DNA of 64,000 nt from CAWJKP01 sp963843465 (lineage in GTDB: Bacteria > Planctomycetota > Planctomycetia > Pirellulales > Thermoguttaceae): NCBI GenBank assembly GCA_963843465.1, contig CAWJKP010000009.1:310001-374000 (forward strand), given 5' to 3'. Of this stretch, positions 54,729 through 64,000 are shown one piece after another. The stretch's first letter is position 1. The number at the start of each line of letters is the position of its first letter. The notes beneath the pieces are model-generated. The model did no database searches. It was not told the origin of the DNA and saw only the letters and a program-made list of their open reading frames with translations. A program made the translations under genes and the position numbers.

Positions 54729-55964
54729 ATGCCGGAAACAGCCAACAAGAGCGTGCAATCGCAATCGACCCTCGGGGATCTGCCAACGCACGCGGTGATG
54801 ATCGAGGACGATACGCCCACGGAACAGGTGAAGAGCGAGTTCGATCAACGCCCCGACCTTCCGGGCGTGATCCTGCTCCATCAAGGCCGGCTGCAGGGAG
54901 TTGTCTCGCGCGATTCGCTCTTTCGGCATCTGAGCGGGCCCTTCTGCCGTGAACTATTCCTGCGAAAACCGATCAGGGAGTTTCTCGACACTTGGCGCAG
55001 CGACGTTTTGCTGCTGGAAGCCGCTTGCAGCATTCACCGGGCGGCGGAACTCGCGCTGGCCAGACGGCATGAGGAGACCTATGATCCGATCCTCGTCGAT
55101 TACGGCTCGGGCCGGCTGGGGCTGTTGGATATCCATGCCCTCTTGATCGCACAATCGCAGTTGTTGACGCTCTCCAAGGCCATCGAGGAGCAACGCGACG
55201 CGGCCGAAGCGGCCAACCGCTCCAAGAGCGAATTCCTGGCCAATATCTCCCACGAGCTTCGCACCCCGCTGCACGGGATCCTGAGCTATGCCCGCTTCGG
55301 GGAAGACGAAGCTGCCGACGGCGATCGCGAAGAATTGCAGCAGTTCTTTCAGAACGTCGGCCAGAGCGCGGAGACGCTGCTGAGGCTGGTCAACGACTTG
55401 CTCGACCTCTCGAAGCTGGAAGCGGGCCGGATGGTCTATGAATTCCAACCCAGCAGCGTCAACGACCTGGTGGAAGTCGTCGTCGACGAGTTCAAATCGC
55501 TGTGCGCCCAGCAGCAGGTGTCGGTCGTTTACAGGCCTCCGGCCGAGGACACCACCGCCACGGTCGACGCCGAGCGGTTCAAGCAGGTGATCCGCAACCT
55601 GTTGAGCAACGCGGTCAAGTTCTCGCCGCCGCAGGGCACGGTCAGCGTGCGGTTGCGCCGGCTGCCCAAGTCGCTGTTGATCAGCATCCGAGACGAGGGA
55701 CCGGGCATCCCGGCCGCGGAGATCGAGTTGGTGTTCGACAAGTTCGTCCAATCGAGCAAGACGAAGGCCGGCGCTGGAGGGACCGGCCTGGGGTTGGCGA
55801 TCTGCCGCGAGGTCGTCGTGGCACACCGCGGAAGAATATGGGCCGAGAACAACGCGGGCGCAGGCTGCATCTTCTACTGCGAGCTGCCCTTGGCCCAGCC
55901 CCAACCCGCCGACGCCGATGATTCACGCGACGGCTTCGCCGGCGTCCTCCACCAGCTCGCCTGA
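54729..55964 (+). CDS. Soluble sensor histidine kinase with CBS-like input
   Basis: 411 residues, without membrane helices. The N-terminal region (about 15-130; LPTHAVMIEDDTPTEQVKSE, GRLQGVVSRDSLFRHL) is like a CBS pair that senses nucleotides. A helix (LSKAIEEQRDAAEAANRSKS) leads to HisKA with the phospho-His in LANISHELRTPLHGILSY and HATPase_c with LLSNAVKFSPPQG, DEGPGIP and GTGLGLAICREVV. The gene lies 29 bases before the response regulator, almost certainly its partner. Confidence 0.9.
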   Translation: MPETANKSVQSQSTLGDLPTHAVMIEDDTPTEQVKSEFDQRPDLPGVILLHQGRLQGVVSRDSLFRHLSGPFCRELFLRKPIREFLDTWRSDVLLLEAACSIHRAAELALARRHEETYDPILVDYGSGRLGLLDIHALLIAQSQLLTLSKAIEEQRDAAEAANRSKSEFLANISHELRTPLHGILSYARFGEDEAADGDREELQQFFQNVGQSAETLLRLVNDLLDLSKLEAGRMVYEFQPSSVNDLVEVVVDEFKSLCAQQQVSVVYRPPAEDTTATVDAERFKQVIRNLLSNAVKFSPPQGTVSVRLRRLPKSLLISIRDEGPGIPAAEIELVFDKFVQSSKTKAGAGGTGLGLAICREVVVAHRGRIWAENNAGAGCIFYCELPLAQPQPADADDSRDGFAGVLHQLA

Positions 55965-55993
55965 GATTCCCGCATTATACAGGCCCCAACGCA

Positions 55994-57143
55994 ATGGATC
56001 CAAAGGGACGAATTCTGATCGTCGATGACAATGCCACAAACGTGGACATTCTCCGCAGAATCCTCCGCAAGGAATACGAGCTGGAGACGGCCGCCGACGG
56101 CGAGGAGTGCCTGGCGAAGATCCCCGCGTTCAAACCGCAACTGGTGCTCTTGGACATTATGATGCCCGGCATCAACGGTTACGAGGCGTGCCGGCGGATC
56201 AAGTCCGGCGATCTGGGTGAGTTCGTGCAGGTTATTCTCGTCTCCGGCAAAGGGTCGACCGCCGAGAGGCTGCAGGGCTACGCGGCCCACGCCGACGATT
56301 ACGTGGTCAAGCCTTTCGACCATGACGAGATGCTCTCCAAGGTGCGAGTCCACCTGCGTCTGGCCGGCGCCCAGCGACAACTGGCCGCCGCCAAGGAGAA
56401 GTTGGAGATCTACGCCGACGACCTGGAGCGGCTCGTGGCGAAACGCACCCAACAGTGGGCCGCCACGCAGGACATGACCGTATTCGCCCTGGCCCAGTTG
56501 ACCGATTCACGCGATCCGGAGACGGGCGGGCACATCTGCCGCATCCGCTACTACTCGCAGACGCTTGCCGAACAACTCCAGCGCAGCGGACCCTATCAGG
56601 CGACCATCGATCGAGCGCTTCCTGAAAGACCTCTACCGCGGGAGTCCGCTGCACGATATCGGCAAGGTGGCCGTTCCCGACGCCATCCTGCAAAAACCGG
56701 GGAAACTGACGGCGGAGGAGTTCGCGCAAATCAAGCAGCACGTCCGCGTCGGCGGCGACACCCTGGAGAACGCTCGCAACTACGTCGGTCCGGGCACTTT
56801 CATGGACATGGCGGCCGATATCGCCCGCTACCATCACGAGCGATACGACGGCAGCGGTTACTGCGCGGGGTTGCGAGGGCAGGAAATACCGCTGGCGGCA
56901 AGGATCGTCGCGCTGGCCAACGTCTATGACGCGCTCACTTCGCCGCGGATCTACAAACCGGCCTATGAACCCGAATACGCCCGGGAAATCGTCCTCGGCG
57001 ACTCCGGGGCTCAGTTCGACCCCGCCATCGTCGACGCCTTCTGCGCCTGCTTTGCGACCTTCCGGCTCGGCGCAAGACGAGGGCGCGTGGGTGCGATCGC
57101 CGGTCAAGCCGGCGCCGGTGGCGGCTGCCCCAACCATCGCTGA
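55994..57143 (+). CDS. Response regulator with HD-GYP-type phosphodiesterase, one frameshift
   Basis: About 382 residues. Receiver: VDDNATNV, LDIMMP, SGKG, KPFDHDEM. A coiled coil then leads to an HD-GYP domain (about 175-360): DPETGGHICRIRYYS, LHDIGKVAVPD, HHERYDGSGYCAGLRG and PLAARIVALANVYDALTSPR. The signature reads G-Y-C rather than G-Y-P. Typically this domain hydrolyses cyclic di-GMP to pGpG or GMP. An extra base near 56611 (ATCGATCGAGCG) breaks the frame before RFLKDLYRGSPLHD. Paired with the CBS-like histidine kinase. Confidence 0.9.
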
Positions 57144-57233
57144 AGAGAGGGCGGATCGCCGGGGGTATCAAGGCTTATCGGCCCTCGGCGTGCTCCCGTT
57201 GGCTTCGCCGGCACTGGAAGCGTAGAGCGCTGT

Positions 57234-59123
57234 TCAGGGCCCGTGAAACAACAAGTTGGGCAAAAGGATCTCGCGGAGATCGCCCAGCGCCGCGAGGGCT
57301 TGCTCCTCGAGACGCTCGAAACGCGCCGGCTCGTAGGCGCCGCCGTTGCGCTGGCGGATGCCGGCCCGCGCAGCTCGCGGATCCGCTCCAGCAGGACCTC
57401 GAAGACCGAGCCCAGGGCCTCCTGGCGGTGGGCGAACTCCAGGGCCCATTGCAACTGGGCGTCGGCCCGGTCCGCCAGGTCGGCGACCAGCGGGTCCATC
57501 CAGCCGGGCTGGGGCTTTTCGTAGTCGCTGAAGTGACGCACGGCATTCTTGCCCAGCCGGCCGGAAAACTCCAGCACCGCCCGCGTATCGGAGTCGTACA
57601 GCGGAATCGTAAAGGGACTGCTGGCGATCCGCATCCGCGGATGGCGGTAGCCGGCCGCGATCAGAAGCTGGAGCGTCTCCAGCAGCTCCTCCGGCGTACT
57701 CTCGAAATCGGTGAGGAGCTGGAAGACGGTGTAGTCCTGGCCCGTGGCGTCCAGCGCCGCAAGCACCGTTTCCAGCTCGGGGACCGTGTGCCGCTTGTGC
57801 CAGCGGGCCAGCAGCTCGGCGTGGAACGACTCGGCGCCCAGTTGGATCATCGGCTTCAGCCGGCCGATCCAGTCCAACAGCTCGCCGTGGACGCGGCCCT
57901 GGGAGGTCAGCAGCGTGCAGGGATTGGTCTGGAAACTGAGGCGGTAGCGGGACGACAGAGGGCTTTCCGACCAGAGGCCGAAGAACTCGACCGCCCGCTT
58001 GCGGTGGAGGAAGAAGTCTTCGTCGAAGACGGCGGCCCAGCCGACCTCCCGGTCCTGGAACCGGGGATCATCGACGAACTGGAACAGCCGCCAGCGGCGA
58101 AGGCCGATCGCGCCCTCGGCCACCCGGGCGTCGGCGGCCGTGATCTCGTCCAACAATTGCCGGGCGGTCTTGGTGCGAACCTCCTGCCCGTGCAGCTTCG
58201 AGCAGAAGGAGCAGGCCCCCGGGCAGCCGCGTCCAGCGGTGAAGAAGAGGCTGTCGAAGGGGGTCGCGAAGTTCTCCAGCAGCGACCAGTCCAGCCGGCT
58301 GGCGGCGATCACCTGCTGGCTGGCGACGGGCCGGACGAGGTTCCGCAGGCAACCCGGCGACCGGAAGGGGACAGGCACCCTTTGTGCTGCGCACCCTTCG
58401 GGCCGCTGCGCGGCAAATGGCGCCAGTCCCCAACCCGGCTGCCGATCCACGTCGGCCGCGCTTCGCCCATAGCCGTCGCGCGGCAGCGTGTTCACCCAGG
58501 TGCGTCCGCCGTAGCGGAAACTGAGGCCGGGGATCTCGGCCTGGAGGTCCTTGGAGTTGTGCCGCCGGGCGAGCTGGAGAAACAGGCTCAGGGTCTCCTC
58601 GGCCTCGCCCGCGAAAACGTAGTCCGCCTCGCACTCGGTGAGTACCTCTTGGGGATGGCTGGTGGCGGTGGGTCCGCCGAGGATCACCTCCGCCTCCGAG
58701 ACCAGCCGCACCGCCCGAACCAGGGCGCGGACCTGTTCCAACTGTCCCCCTTCGATGCGAAATCCAACCAGGTGGGGGTCGAGATCGATCGAGACGTGCC
58801 AGGAACCGCCCCCCGGCCACGCGAATCGCCTCGTCCAGCGCAGGGGCGTCGGGACCGACAAAGGAATTACCGTCGCATTCCAAGGTAGTCGGCACACGCC
58901 GTGTGCCGCTCTGGACGGCACACGGCGTGTGCCGACTACGTTGGGCGGCTCGTCGTGCGAGCACACGGCGAACCTCCTCCAGGGCGGGGTTTTCCGGCTC
59001 GATCGCCGGCTGAAACTGGTAGACCACCGGCTCGGCCAGCCCCTGCAGTTTGACCCAGGAGGCAAGCTCAAGAATTCCGCTAGGCCAACCGGGCGTCGCC
59101 AGCAGGATGCGTATTGGCCGCAT
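57234..59123 (-). CDS. B12-binding radical SAM protein, two frameshifts
   Basis: About 629 codons. N-terminal cobalamin-binding-like Rossmann region (MRPIRILLATPGWPSGI; later LVGFRIEGGQLEQVRALVRA, VILGGPTATSHPQEVL and YVFAGEAEETL). The radical SAM core has the C-x3-C-x2-C motif in GRGCPGACSFCSK and IQLGAESFHAELLARW. The frame shifts near 58810 (an extra G in a G6 run) and near 57365 (a missing base), ending as LREILLPNLLFHGP at 57234. A GGCACACGCC element (58884-58939) is translated near residue 65. Substrate unknown. Confidence 0.85.
58884..58939. repeat. GGCACACGCCGTGTGCC element, copy 5, inside radical SAM gene
   Basis: Inverted pair around CTCTGGAC; encodes RHTPCAVQSGTRRVP in the N-terminal region of the radical SAM protein. 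Confidence 0.9.
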
Positions 59124-59208
59124 GGGTTGACCATCGGGCGTAAGGATCTGTATAGTAGCATATTACGTCAGTGGGACCGCTTTGCGTAGAGCCCCCGGGC
59201 CAACTCGT

Positions 59209-60330
59209 ATGCCAGCCGTAGTGATCGATCTCCGCGAGGCGGACGACCCGCGCAACGTCGTACAAGACGCGGCGCAGGCCGTGGCCGAAGGCAAACTCGT
59301 CGTCTTTCCCACGGAAACGATCTATGGGGTGGCCGCTCGGGCCCTGGATCCGCAAGCCGTCGCGCGGCTGTCGGACGTGAAAGGGCGGAAGCCCAACCAG
59401 CCGTTTACCCTGGCCATCAAGAGCGTGGACGAGGCCTGGGACTTCGCCCCCGATATGAGCCTGCTGGCCGAGCGGTTGGCGCGACGCTGCTGGCCGGGTC
59501 CGATCACGCTGGTGGTCGACGCCAGTCACTCGGAGAGCGCGGTCCGACAGTTGTCGGCCGAGGTGCAGGAGGCGGTCTGTCCGGCGGGGACGGTGGGGCT
59601 CCGCGTTCCGGGGCACAACGTGATTCTCGACGTGATGCGGATGGTCGCTGGGCCGCTGGTGCTGACCAGTGCCAATCACGGGGGACAGCCTCCCGCGACC
59701 AACGGCGCCGAGGCGGTCGAGGCGCTCGGCGACGCGGTGGCGCTCGTTCTGGACGACGGGCCCTGCCGTTTTGGGCAGCCGTCGACCGTGGTTCGCGTGA
59801 AGGGCGACCGGCACGAGATCCTCCGCGCGGGGGTGGTCCCGGAAAAGACGCTGGCCCGGCTCTCCAGCCTGATGATTCTTTTCGTCTGCACGGGCAACAC
59901 CTGCCGCAGCCCGATGGCGGAGGGGATCGCCCGGCGGTTGCTGGCCGAACGACTGGGCTGCCGGCCGGAGCAGTTGGACGACAAGGGCGTGAACGTGATG
60001 TCGGCGGGAGTGGCGGCGATGAGCGGGGGCCGGGCGGCTCCCGAGGCCGTGCAGACGATGGCCTCCAGGGGGATCGACCTCAGCGGTCATGAGACGCAAC
60101 CCCTGACGGAACCCCTGGTCCGCTACGCCGATCTGGTCTACGTGATGACCCAGTCGCAGCGTCAGGCGGTGGTGGCCCAGTGGCCCAGCGCGGCGGAGCG
60201 GATCCAGTTGATCTCGAACAACGGCGTGGATCTTTCCGACCCTATTGGGGGTCCGCTGGAACGGTACGAGCGTTGTGCGGCCCAACTGGAGACGGAATTG
60301 CGGAAGCGGCTGGACGAGTGGGGTATTTGA
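59209..60330 (+). CDS. Fusion: threonylcarbamoyl-AMP synthase (Sua5/YrdC) and low-Mr Tyr phosphatase
   Basis: 373 residues. The first domain (about 10-195; VVFPTETIYGVAARALDP, KGRKPNQPFTLAI, CWPGPITLVV, GTVGLRVPGH, VLTSANHGGQPPA) is a YrdC/Sua5-type L-threonylcarbamoyladenylate synthase for tRNA t6A37. The second (about 223-373) is a low-molecular-weight protein-tyrosine phosphatase or arsenate-reductase-like domain with the C-x5-R-S loop FVCTGNTCRSPMAEG, and the general-acid Asp in VDLSDPIGG. Start ATG at 59209. The rpiB gene follows on the same strand. The fusion links tRNA modification with a phosphatase; the second domain's substrate is unknown. Confidence 0.92.
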   Translation: MPAVVIDLREADDPRNVVQDAAQAVAEGKLVVFPTETIYGVAARALDPQAVARLSDVKGRKPNQPFTLAIKSVDEAWDFAPDMSLLAERLARRCWPGPITLVVDASHSESAVRQLSAEVQEAVCPAGTVGLRVPGHNVILDVMRMVAGPLVLTSANHGGQPPATNGAEAVEALGDAVALVLDDGPCRFGQPSTVVRVKGDRHEILRAGVVPEKTLARLSSLMILFVCTGNTCRSPMAEGIARRLLAERLGCRPEQLDDKGVNVMSAGVAAMSGGRAAPEAVQTMASRGIDLSGHETQPLTEPLVRYADLVYVMTQSQRQAVVAQWPSAAERIQLISNNGVDLSDPIGGPLERYERCAAQLETELRKRLDEWGI

Positions 60331-60339
60331 AGAGAAAAT

Positions 60340-60404
60340 GTAGGGCGGGCTTTCGCCCGCCAGTGAACTCTTACGCCACGCAGGCGGGCTAAAGCCCGCC
60401 CTAC
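60340..60404. repeat. GTAGGGCGGGCTTTCGCCCG palindromes
   Basis: Inverted pair GTAGGGCGGGCTTTCGCCCG... and ...GGCGGGCTAAAGCCCGCCCTAC, 65 bp. It ends four bases before the rpiB start, so no normal ribosome site is left there. Confidence 0.9.
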
Positions 60405-60408
60405 CAAG

Positions 60409-60876
60409 ATGCGAATTGCAGTTGGCAGCGATCACCGGGGATGTGCGATCCGCGCCAAGCTTGTGGACCTCCTCCAACGGCTGGGTCACGACGTCATTGA
60501 CGTGGGGACCAAGGAGAGCGGCCCGGTGGACTACCCGGACATCGCTTGCGATGGGGCGGGGCGGGTGAGCCGGGGCGAGGTGGATCGCTGCATCCTGGTT
60601 TGCGGCACGGGCTTGGGGATGTGCATTGCCGCCAACAAGATGCCCGGGGTGCGTGCGGCGCCCTGTCACGACGATCTGACGGCGGAAATGAGTCGGCGGC
60701 ACAACGATCTGAACGTGCTCTGCCTGTCGGCCGACATGCTCGGCGAGCGGTTGATCGATCGCATGGTCGAGCTCTGGCTGACGACGCCTTTCGAGGGCGG
60801 CCGCCATGCCCGGCGGCTGGAGAAGATCCTGGCCCTCGAGCGGGAGATGCTCCGCGGCGGGCCTGGAAAACAATAA
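60409..60876 (+). CDS. rpiB: Ribose-5-phosphate isomerase B
   Basis: Interconverts ribose-5-phosphate and ribulose-5-phosphate in the pentose phosphate pathway. 155 residues of the RpiB/LacAB family. Substrate-binding IAVGSDHRGCAIRAKL, catalytic Cys in LVCGTGLGMCIAANK, the His of RRHNDLNVLCLSADM and MVELWLTTPFEGGRHARRL. Intact. A hairpin repeat ends right before its start, so translation may be leaderless or coupled to upstream reading. Confidence 0.95.
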   Translation: MRIAVGSDHRGCAIRAKLVDLLQRLGHDVIDVGTKESGPVDYPDIACDGAGRVSRGEVDRCILVCGTGLGMCIAANKMPGVRAAPCHDDLTAEMSRRHNDLNVLCLSADMLGERLIDRMVELWLTTPFEGGRHARRLEKILALEREMLRGGPGKQ

Positions 60877-61020
60877 GTCGTGCGGCGACTGTGCCGGGGA
60901 TAGGGCTTCTAGTGTGGGCCTGGGAAAATCTTTCGCCGTGGGCCCCCATTTTCTGCTTGAATCGCCGGCAAGGATCGGTACAGTCAAGGGAAGAGGGCGA
61001 ACACGGTTCGGCCGGCCGGT

Positions 61021-61096
61021 GGAAAAGGGGACAGTCCCCATTTGCCGGCAACGGCCCGCAGGGTGCTTCGCACAAATGGGGACTGTCCCCTTTTCC
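61021..61096. repeat. GGAAAAGGGGACAGTCCCCA inverted repeat
   Basis: Arms GGAAAAGGGGACAGTCCCCA and TGGGGACTGTCCCCTTTTCC, each itself partly palindromic (GGGGACAGTCCCC), around 32 bases. It is in the gap 60877-61140 upstream of the gene at 61141. Confidence 0.9.
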
Positions 61097-61140
61097 GCAC
61101 AGGCCGGGTCGGATTCGATCAGAGGACGGGTGATGGTGCC

Positions 61141-61710
61141 ATGAGCGATCCTTCTTCACCGCGGGCTGACGAGCTGGAACAACTGCTCCGCAACGCGGAA
61201 CTCCGCGATGAATTGGAGCCTTATTACGACGAGTCGATCAGCCGGGTCAACGTGCAGCGTTTACCCCTGGCAGCCGAAAACGAGTTCCTGGCCTCGATGC
61301 TGGCCTGGGAACGAGCGCCGATCCTGCCGATCTACCGCTGGTTCGAGCCCGAGCTGCGCGTGCCGCGGCCCTCGGCCCTTTGTGACGAAGATCTGCACGA
61401 GATCCTCAACGACGAGCTGCAGAAACTCTACGGCCGGCGGATCGTCCTGGACTTCACCGACCACCTCTCCGACCGCGAGCTCTATTGCCTGATCTATCGC
61501 GACATCCTGCCGTCCAAAGAGAAGATGATCGATTCGGGCACCAACTACCTGCACTTCGATTGTTCCCGCGCCGACGGCGATCCCGAGATCTGGCTGCGCT
61601 ACTATGCCACGGACGACGAGCGCGAGGCTTGGGCCGAGACCTATCGCCAGCCGCTGCCCGACCGCGCCCCGTTGCCCTATCCCCGGCGGCTTCCCCGCGA
61701 TCCGACGTAG
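61141..61710 (+). CDS. Conserved-looking hypothetical protein
   Basis: 189 residues, acidic, no signal peptide. It starts MSDPSSPRADELEQLLRNAE and has a hydrophobic core around FLASMLAWERAPILPIYRWF and IVLDFTDHLSDRELYCLIYR; the end is Pro/Arg-rich. I recognise no domain. The composition is that of a soluble globular protein and the reading frame is intact. It starts about 45 bases after a repeat; a weak GATGG lies upstream. Nothing in the neighbours gives its role. Confidence 0.7.
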   Translation: MSDPSSPRADELEQLLRNAELRDELEPYYDESISRVNVQRLPLAAENEFLASMLAWERAPILPIYRWFEPELRVPRPSALCDEDLHEILNDELQKLYGRRIVLDFTDHLSDRELYCLIYRDILPSKEKMIDSGTNYLHFDCSRADGDPEIWLRYYATDDEREAWAETYRQPLPDRAPLPYPRRLPRDPT

Positions 61711-61753
61711 GTTATGCTTCAGCATAACAGCGGGCGGCAAACGCGTTCGACAC

Positions 61754-61838
61754 TAGCCCGACGCGCAAGCGAGGGTAACTCGTTGGAAGTCCCTCGCTTA
61801 CGCTTCGGGCTCGTGTTTGGCCGTGGATAATCCGGGTT
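61754..61838. repeat. CGCGCAAGCGAGGGTAA/CCTCGCTTACGCTTCGGGC repeat
   Basis: Copy of the 18677 family ending GGATAATCCGGG. The gap 61711-62142 otherwise shows only the hairpin at 61962-62017. Confidence 0.8.
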
Positions 61839-61961
61839 GAAGCCCACCCTGCCTTTCAAAACTGGTTCCTCAGCAGAATTCGTGGGTGAAATTGACGCGA
61901 TACGCGTGCCGAAGAGCAGACGACAGACACGCGGCATGCGCCCTTCGCCGGGAAAAACCGT

Positions 61962-62017
61962 GAACAGAGAAGAGGAATCATACTTCATCGGGGAAGTATA
62001 ATTCCTCTTCTCTGTTC
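61962..62017. repeat. Long hairpin GAACAGAGAAGAGGAATC...
   Basis: Arms of about 24 bases (GAACAGAGAAGAGGAAT, then ATACTTC, and their complements) around a six- to seven-base loop. AT-rich compared with surroundings. It lies between convergent genes; no T run follows either arm. Confidence 0.8.
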
Positions 62018-62142
62018 CGAGTTTTCAGACGCTCGAAGCCGTCCCATTGTTGCTGCCGTGACGTCCGGGAGGTTCGCCATTTCCTGCCCCTCGCCACGCA
62101 AAACGCACCCACAAATTCTGCCGACGAGCCTCAAAACTCACG

Positions 62143-63271
62143 CTACGCTGGGGCATCCAGGTCAAATAGCCGGTAGCTCTTGATCCGCTTGGCGCCGCCC
62201 TTCTCCAGGCTTCCGCGGGAGAGCTGGTTGCACTCCATGACCCAGGAATATTCGACCTCCTCCAGTCCCATCGCCAGGCCCTTGGGCACCAGGGCCCTCA
62301 AGAGCACCAGGCCCACGCCGATCCGCTGGTACTCCGGCAAAACATTGGCCGCCAGCAGGCGGATCTTCTTGATCTTCCGCTTGCCCGCCAGCAGCCGGAT
62401 GATGCCGAAAGGCAGCAGCCGGCCGTCGATCCGGCGGATCCGCGGGTTGTAGTCGGGCAGGCAGAAGACGGCGCCGATCGGCTTGCCGTCGATCTCGGCC
62501 GCCACGGCCAGCTCGGGAACGATCAGCCACCGCAAGCCCTTGGCCATGTGTTCGACCTCCGCCGCCGACATCGGCGCAAAACCCCAGTGGTCGACCATCG
62601 ACCGGTTGTAAATGTCGAGGAACGACCGCACGTCCTCCAGAAACCGCGACGTACTCATCGGCCGCAGGTGGATGTTGTACCGCTGGATGATCTGCTCGGC
62701 CAGCGGCGCCAACTTGGCCGAGCTCTTGGGCAGCATGTCCAGGTTGCCGTAATAGGCGTACATGTCCTGGGCCTTGCGGAAACCGCAGCTCTCCAAGAGC
62801 CGCGGATAGTAGGGCGGGTTGTAAGGCATCAGGAAGGTCGGCGGCGAGTCGAATCCCTCGATCAGCGCCGTGCATGTAATTGAAGCCCGGGCTGGTCGGC
62901 CCGCGGACCGCGAAAAGCCGCCGCTGGGCCAACCACTCCCGCACGGCGCCCAACAGCCCGTGGGCCACGTCCTGGTCGTCGATGCACTCGAAGAAGCCGA
63001 AAAACCCCATCTGCTCGTGGCGGTACTCGTTGTGGACGCGGTTCTCGATGGCCGCAATCCGCCCGCAGACTTCCTTCCCCCGGAAGGCCAGAAAGGTCTG
63101 GATCGAGTTCTTCTCCCAGAAGGGATGGGGCCGGTAGCCGACCAGCTCCTTCTGATCCATCCGCAAGGGCGGGATCCAGCAAGGATCATTCCGGTAGAGC
63201 TTCCAAGGGAACTCCAGGAAGAGCTTCTTCTCGCTGCGGGACTGAACCGGTTGGATGCGGAGCTCAGACAT
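62143..63271 (-). CDS. GNAT-like acetyltransferase domain protein, one frameshift
   Basis: About 376 residues beginning MSELRIQPVQSRSEKKLFLE. The N-terminal part is FPWKLYRNDPCWIPPLRMDQ, a start common in a family of uncharacterised N-acetyltransferase-like proteins; PHPFWEKNSIQTFLAFRGKE and GRIAAIENRVHNE follow. One extra base near 62868 breaks the frame before LIEGFDSPPTFLMPYNPPYY; the C-terminal half (LRWLIVPELAVAAEIDGKPI, KIRLLAANVLPEYQRIGVGL, WVMECNQLSRGSLEKGGAKR) has the GNAT acetyl-CoA binding pattern Q-R-x-G-x-G. Substrate unknown. Confidence 0.8.
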
Positions 63272-63336
63272 GTCGATTGGCCTTCAGGGGTTTCGCCGCG
63301 GCCGTCCCTCCCCTCATAGCGAAGCCCGCCGGGTCC

Positions 63337-63939
63337 TCAGTATTTCAGATCGAAGTCCCACCCGGTTTCGTTCTCATCGGGCACCGCCCCACCAAGAGTT
63401 GTCGCCGTATTGTACTTGGGGGGAATATCCTCGCCGGCCTTGGTGATCTCGACGCGGTAGAGTCCCGGCGCCACGCCCGGCTTGCGCTCGGCCTCGTAGG
63501 CCGGCACGGTGGGCGACGTGCCGCCCTTCCCGTCGGTCTTGCCCGCCGCGGTGGGGATCCCGCTTCCCAGGAAGCTCTCCGGCACCAAGTTGACGGTGGC
63601 GTCGGCAAGCGGCCGGCCGTTGTGCATCACGTGTACGACGAACGTCTCGCGGCCGATCTTCCGCTGCTTCCATTGGGCCAGTAGAGCGGCGATGTCTTGC
63701 TCCGTGACCTTATTGGAGCGGGGGAAGGCCGCTCGCAGCCCTGGGGCCTTCTCCAGCTCCTGGGCGTCCAGGTAGCCATTCTTGTCCGCGTCGTAGAGCT
63801 CGATGGCCTTCTTCGCGGCGTCGGAGGCGATCTTTGGGGCAAGGACCGGCGCTACCCCGCCGCACCCGGCCGGCCCCAAGAGCCCAAGTCCGACAACCAG
63901 GATCAGAAGCTCCGAACGAGAAGGGCAGCAGGATTTCAT
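63337..63939 (-). CDS. Exported EF-hand lipoprotein-like protein
   Basis: 200 residues. The N-terminal signal (LLILVVGLGLLGPAGCGGVA) has a possible lipobox ending in AGC. One EF-hand calcium loop (YDADKNGYLDAQELEKAPGL) follows, then a beta domain (RETFVVHVMHNGRPLADATV, GLYRVEITKAG) like the carboxypeptidase-regulatory or transthyretin-like folds of planctomycete exported proteins. Its role is unknown. The last bases of the window (63940-64000) show nothing more. Confidence 0.75.
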   Translation of the reverse strand: MKSCCPSRSELLILVVGLGLLGPAGCGGVAPVLAPKIASDAAKKAIELYDADKNGYLDAQELEKAPGLRAAFPRSNKVTEQDIAALLAQWKQRKIGRETFVVHVMHNGRPLADATVNLVPESFLGSGIPTAAGKTDGKGGTSPTVPAYEAERKPGVAPGLYRVEITKAGEDIPPKYNTATTLGGAVPDENETGWDFDLKY

Positions 63940-64000
63940 GGCCGAGCGATGGCTTTCAGGAAAAGGGACACGTCGACTAGAAGCTTCCGGCTGGGATCGG

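Overview
This is a GC-rich stretch of bacterial chromosome, most likely from a planctomycete (Pirellulales-like). That assignment is an inference from the gene content: a membrane Ser/Thr kinase fused to WD40 and DUF1080 domains, a kinase-associated ECF sigma factor, Tat-exported Gfo/Idh/MocA and DUF4159 proteins, a free DUF1080 protein, a DUF4954 protein, LRR and TPR proteins, and a type IV pilus/type II secretion-like gene cluster. No rRNA, tRNA or CRISPR array was recognised.

Layout. 0-4.5 kb: a 5'-truncated groEL, two overlapping small unknown genes, a PD-(D/E)XK nuclease-like gene and a decayed TPR gene. 4.5-7.5 kb: a repeat array with about four copies of one long sequence and eight copies of a palindromic element; a HEPN gene coupled to a broken BolA-like gene lies between the third and fourth long copies. 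7.6-25 kb: a 16-gene minus-strand cluster for a type IV pilus/type II secretion-like machine (three prepilin-like proteins, a PilX-like protein, PilM/N/O/P-like proteins, secretin, TPR lipoprotein, PilB and PilC), with a histidine kinase, response regulator and STAS protein embedded. 25-28.6 kb: DUF4954 protein and a small gene pair with a nucleotidyltransferase-like member. 28.8-36.6 kb: one giant kinase-WD40-DUF1080 gene and its ECF sigma factor. 36.8-44 kb: metabolism (ilvD, xylA, bioA-like, HAD, DUF1080). 44-47.4 kb: queD- and queC-like genes around an LRR membrane protein. 47.7-51 kb: Tat-exported oxidoreductase and DUF4159 protein. 51.2-52.4 kb: a toxin-antitoxin islet ending in a truncated hicA. 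52.3-57.1 kb: a two-domain protease and two-component signalling genes. 57.2-64 kb: radical SAM protein, a Sua5-phosphatase fusion, rpiB, GNAT-like and EF-hand proteins.

Two properties dominate the window. First, at least fifteen families of short palindromic repeats fill the gaps between genes, and many also lie inside reading frames, where they are translated as extra peptides or replace the ends of proteins. Second, about fifteen otherwise well-conserved genes carry single-base frameshifts, mostly in GC-rich or homopolymer runs. These look like assembly indels more than gene decay, so I report the affected genes as single interrupted genes. Exceptions that look like real decay are the TPR gene near 4.2 kb (frameshift plus nonsense codon) and hicA (3' end missing).
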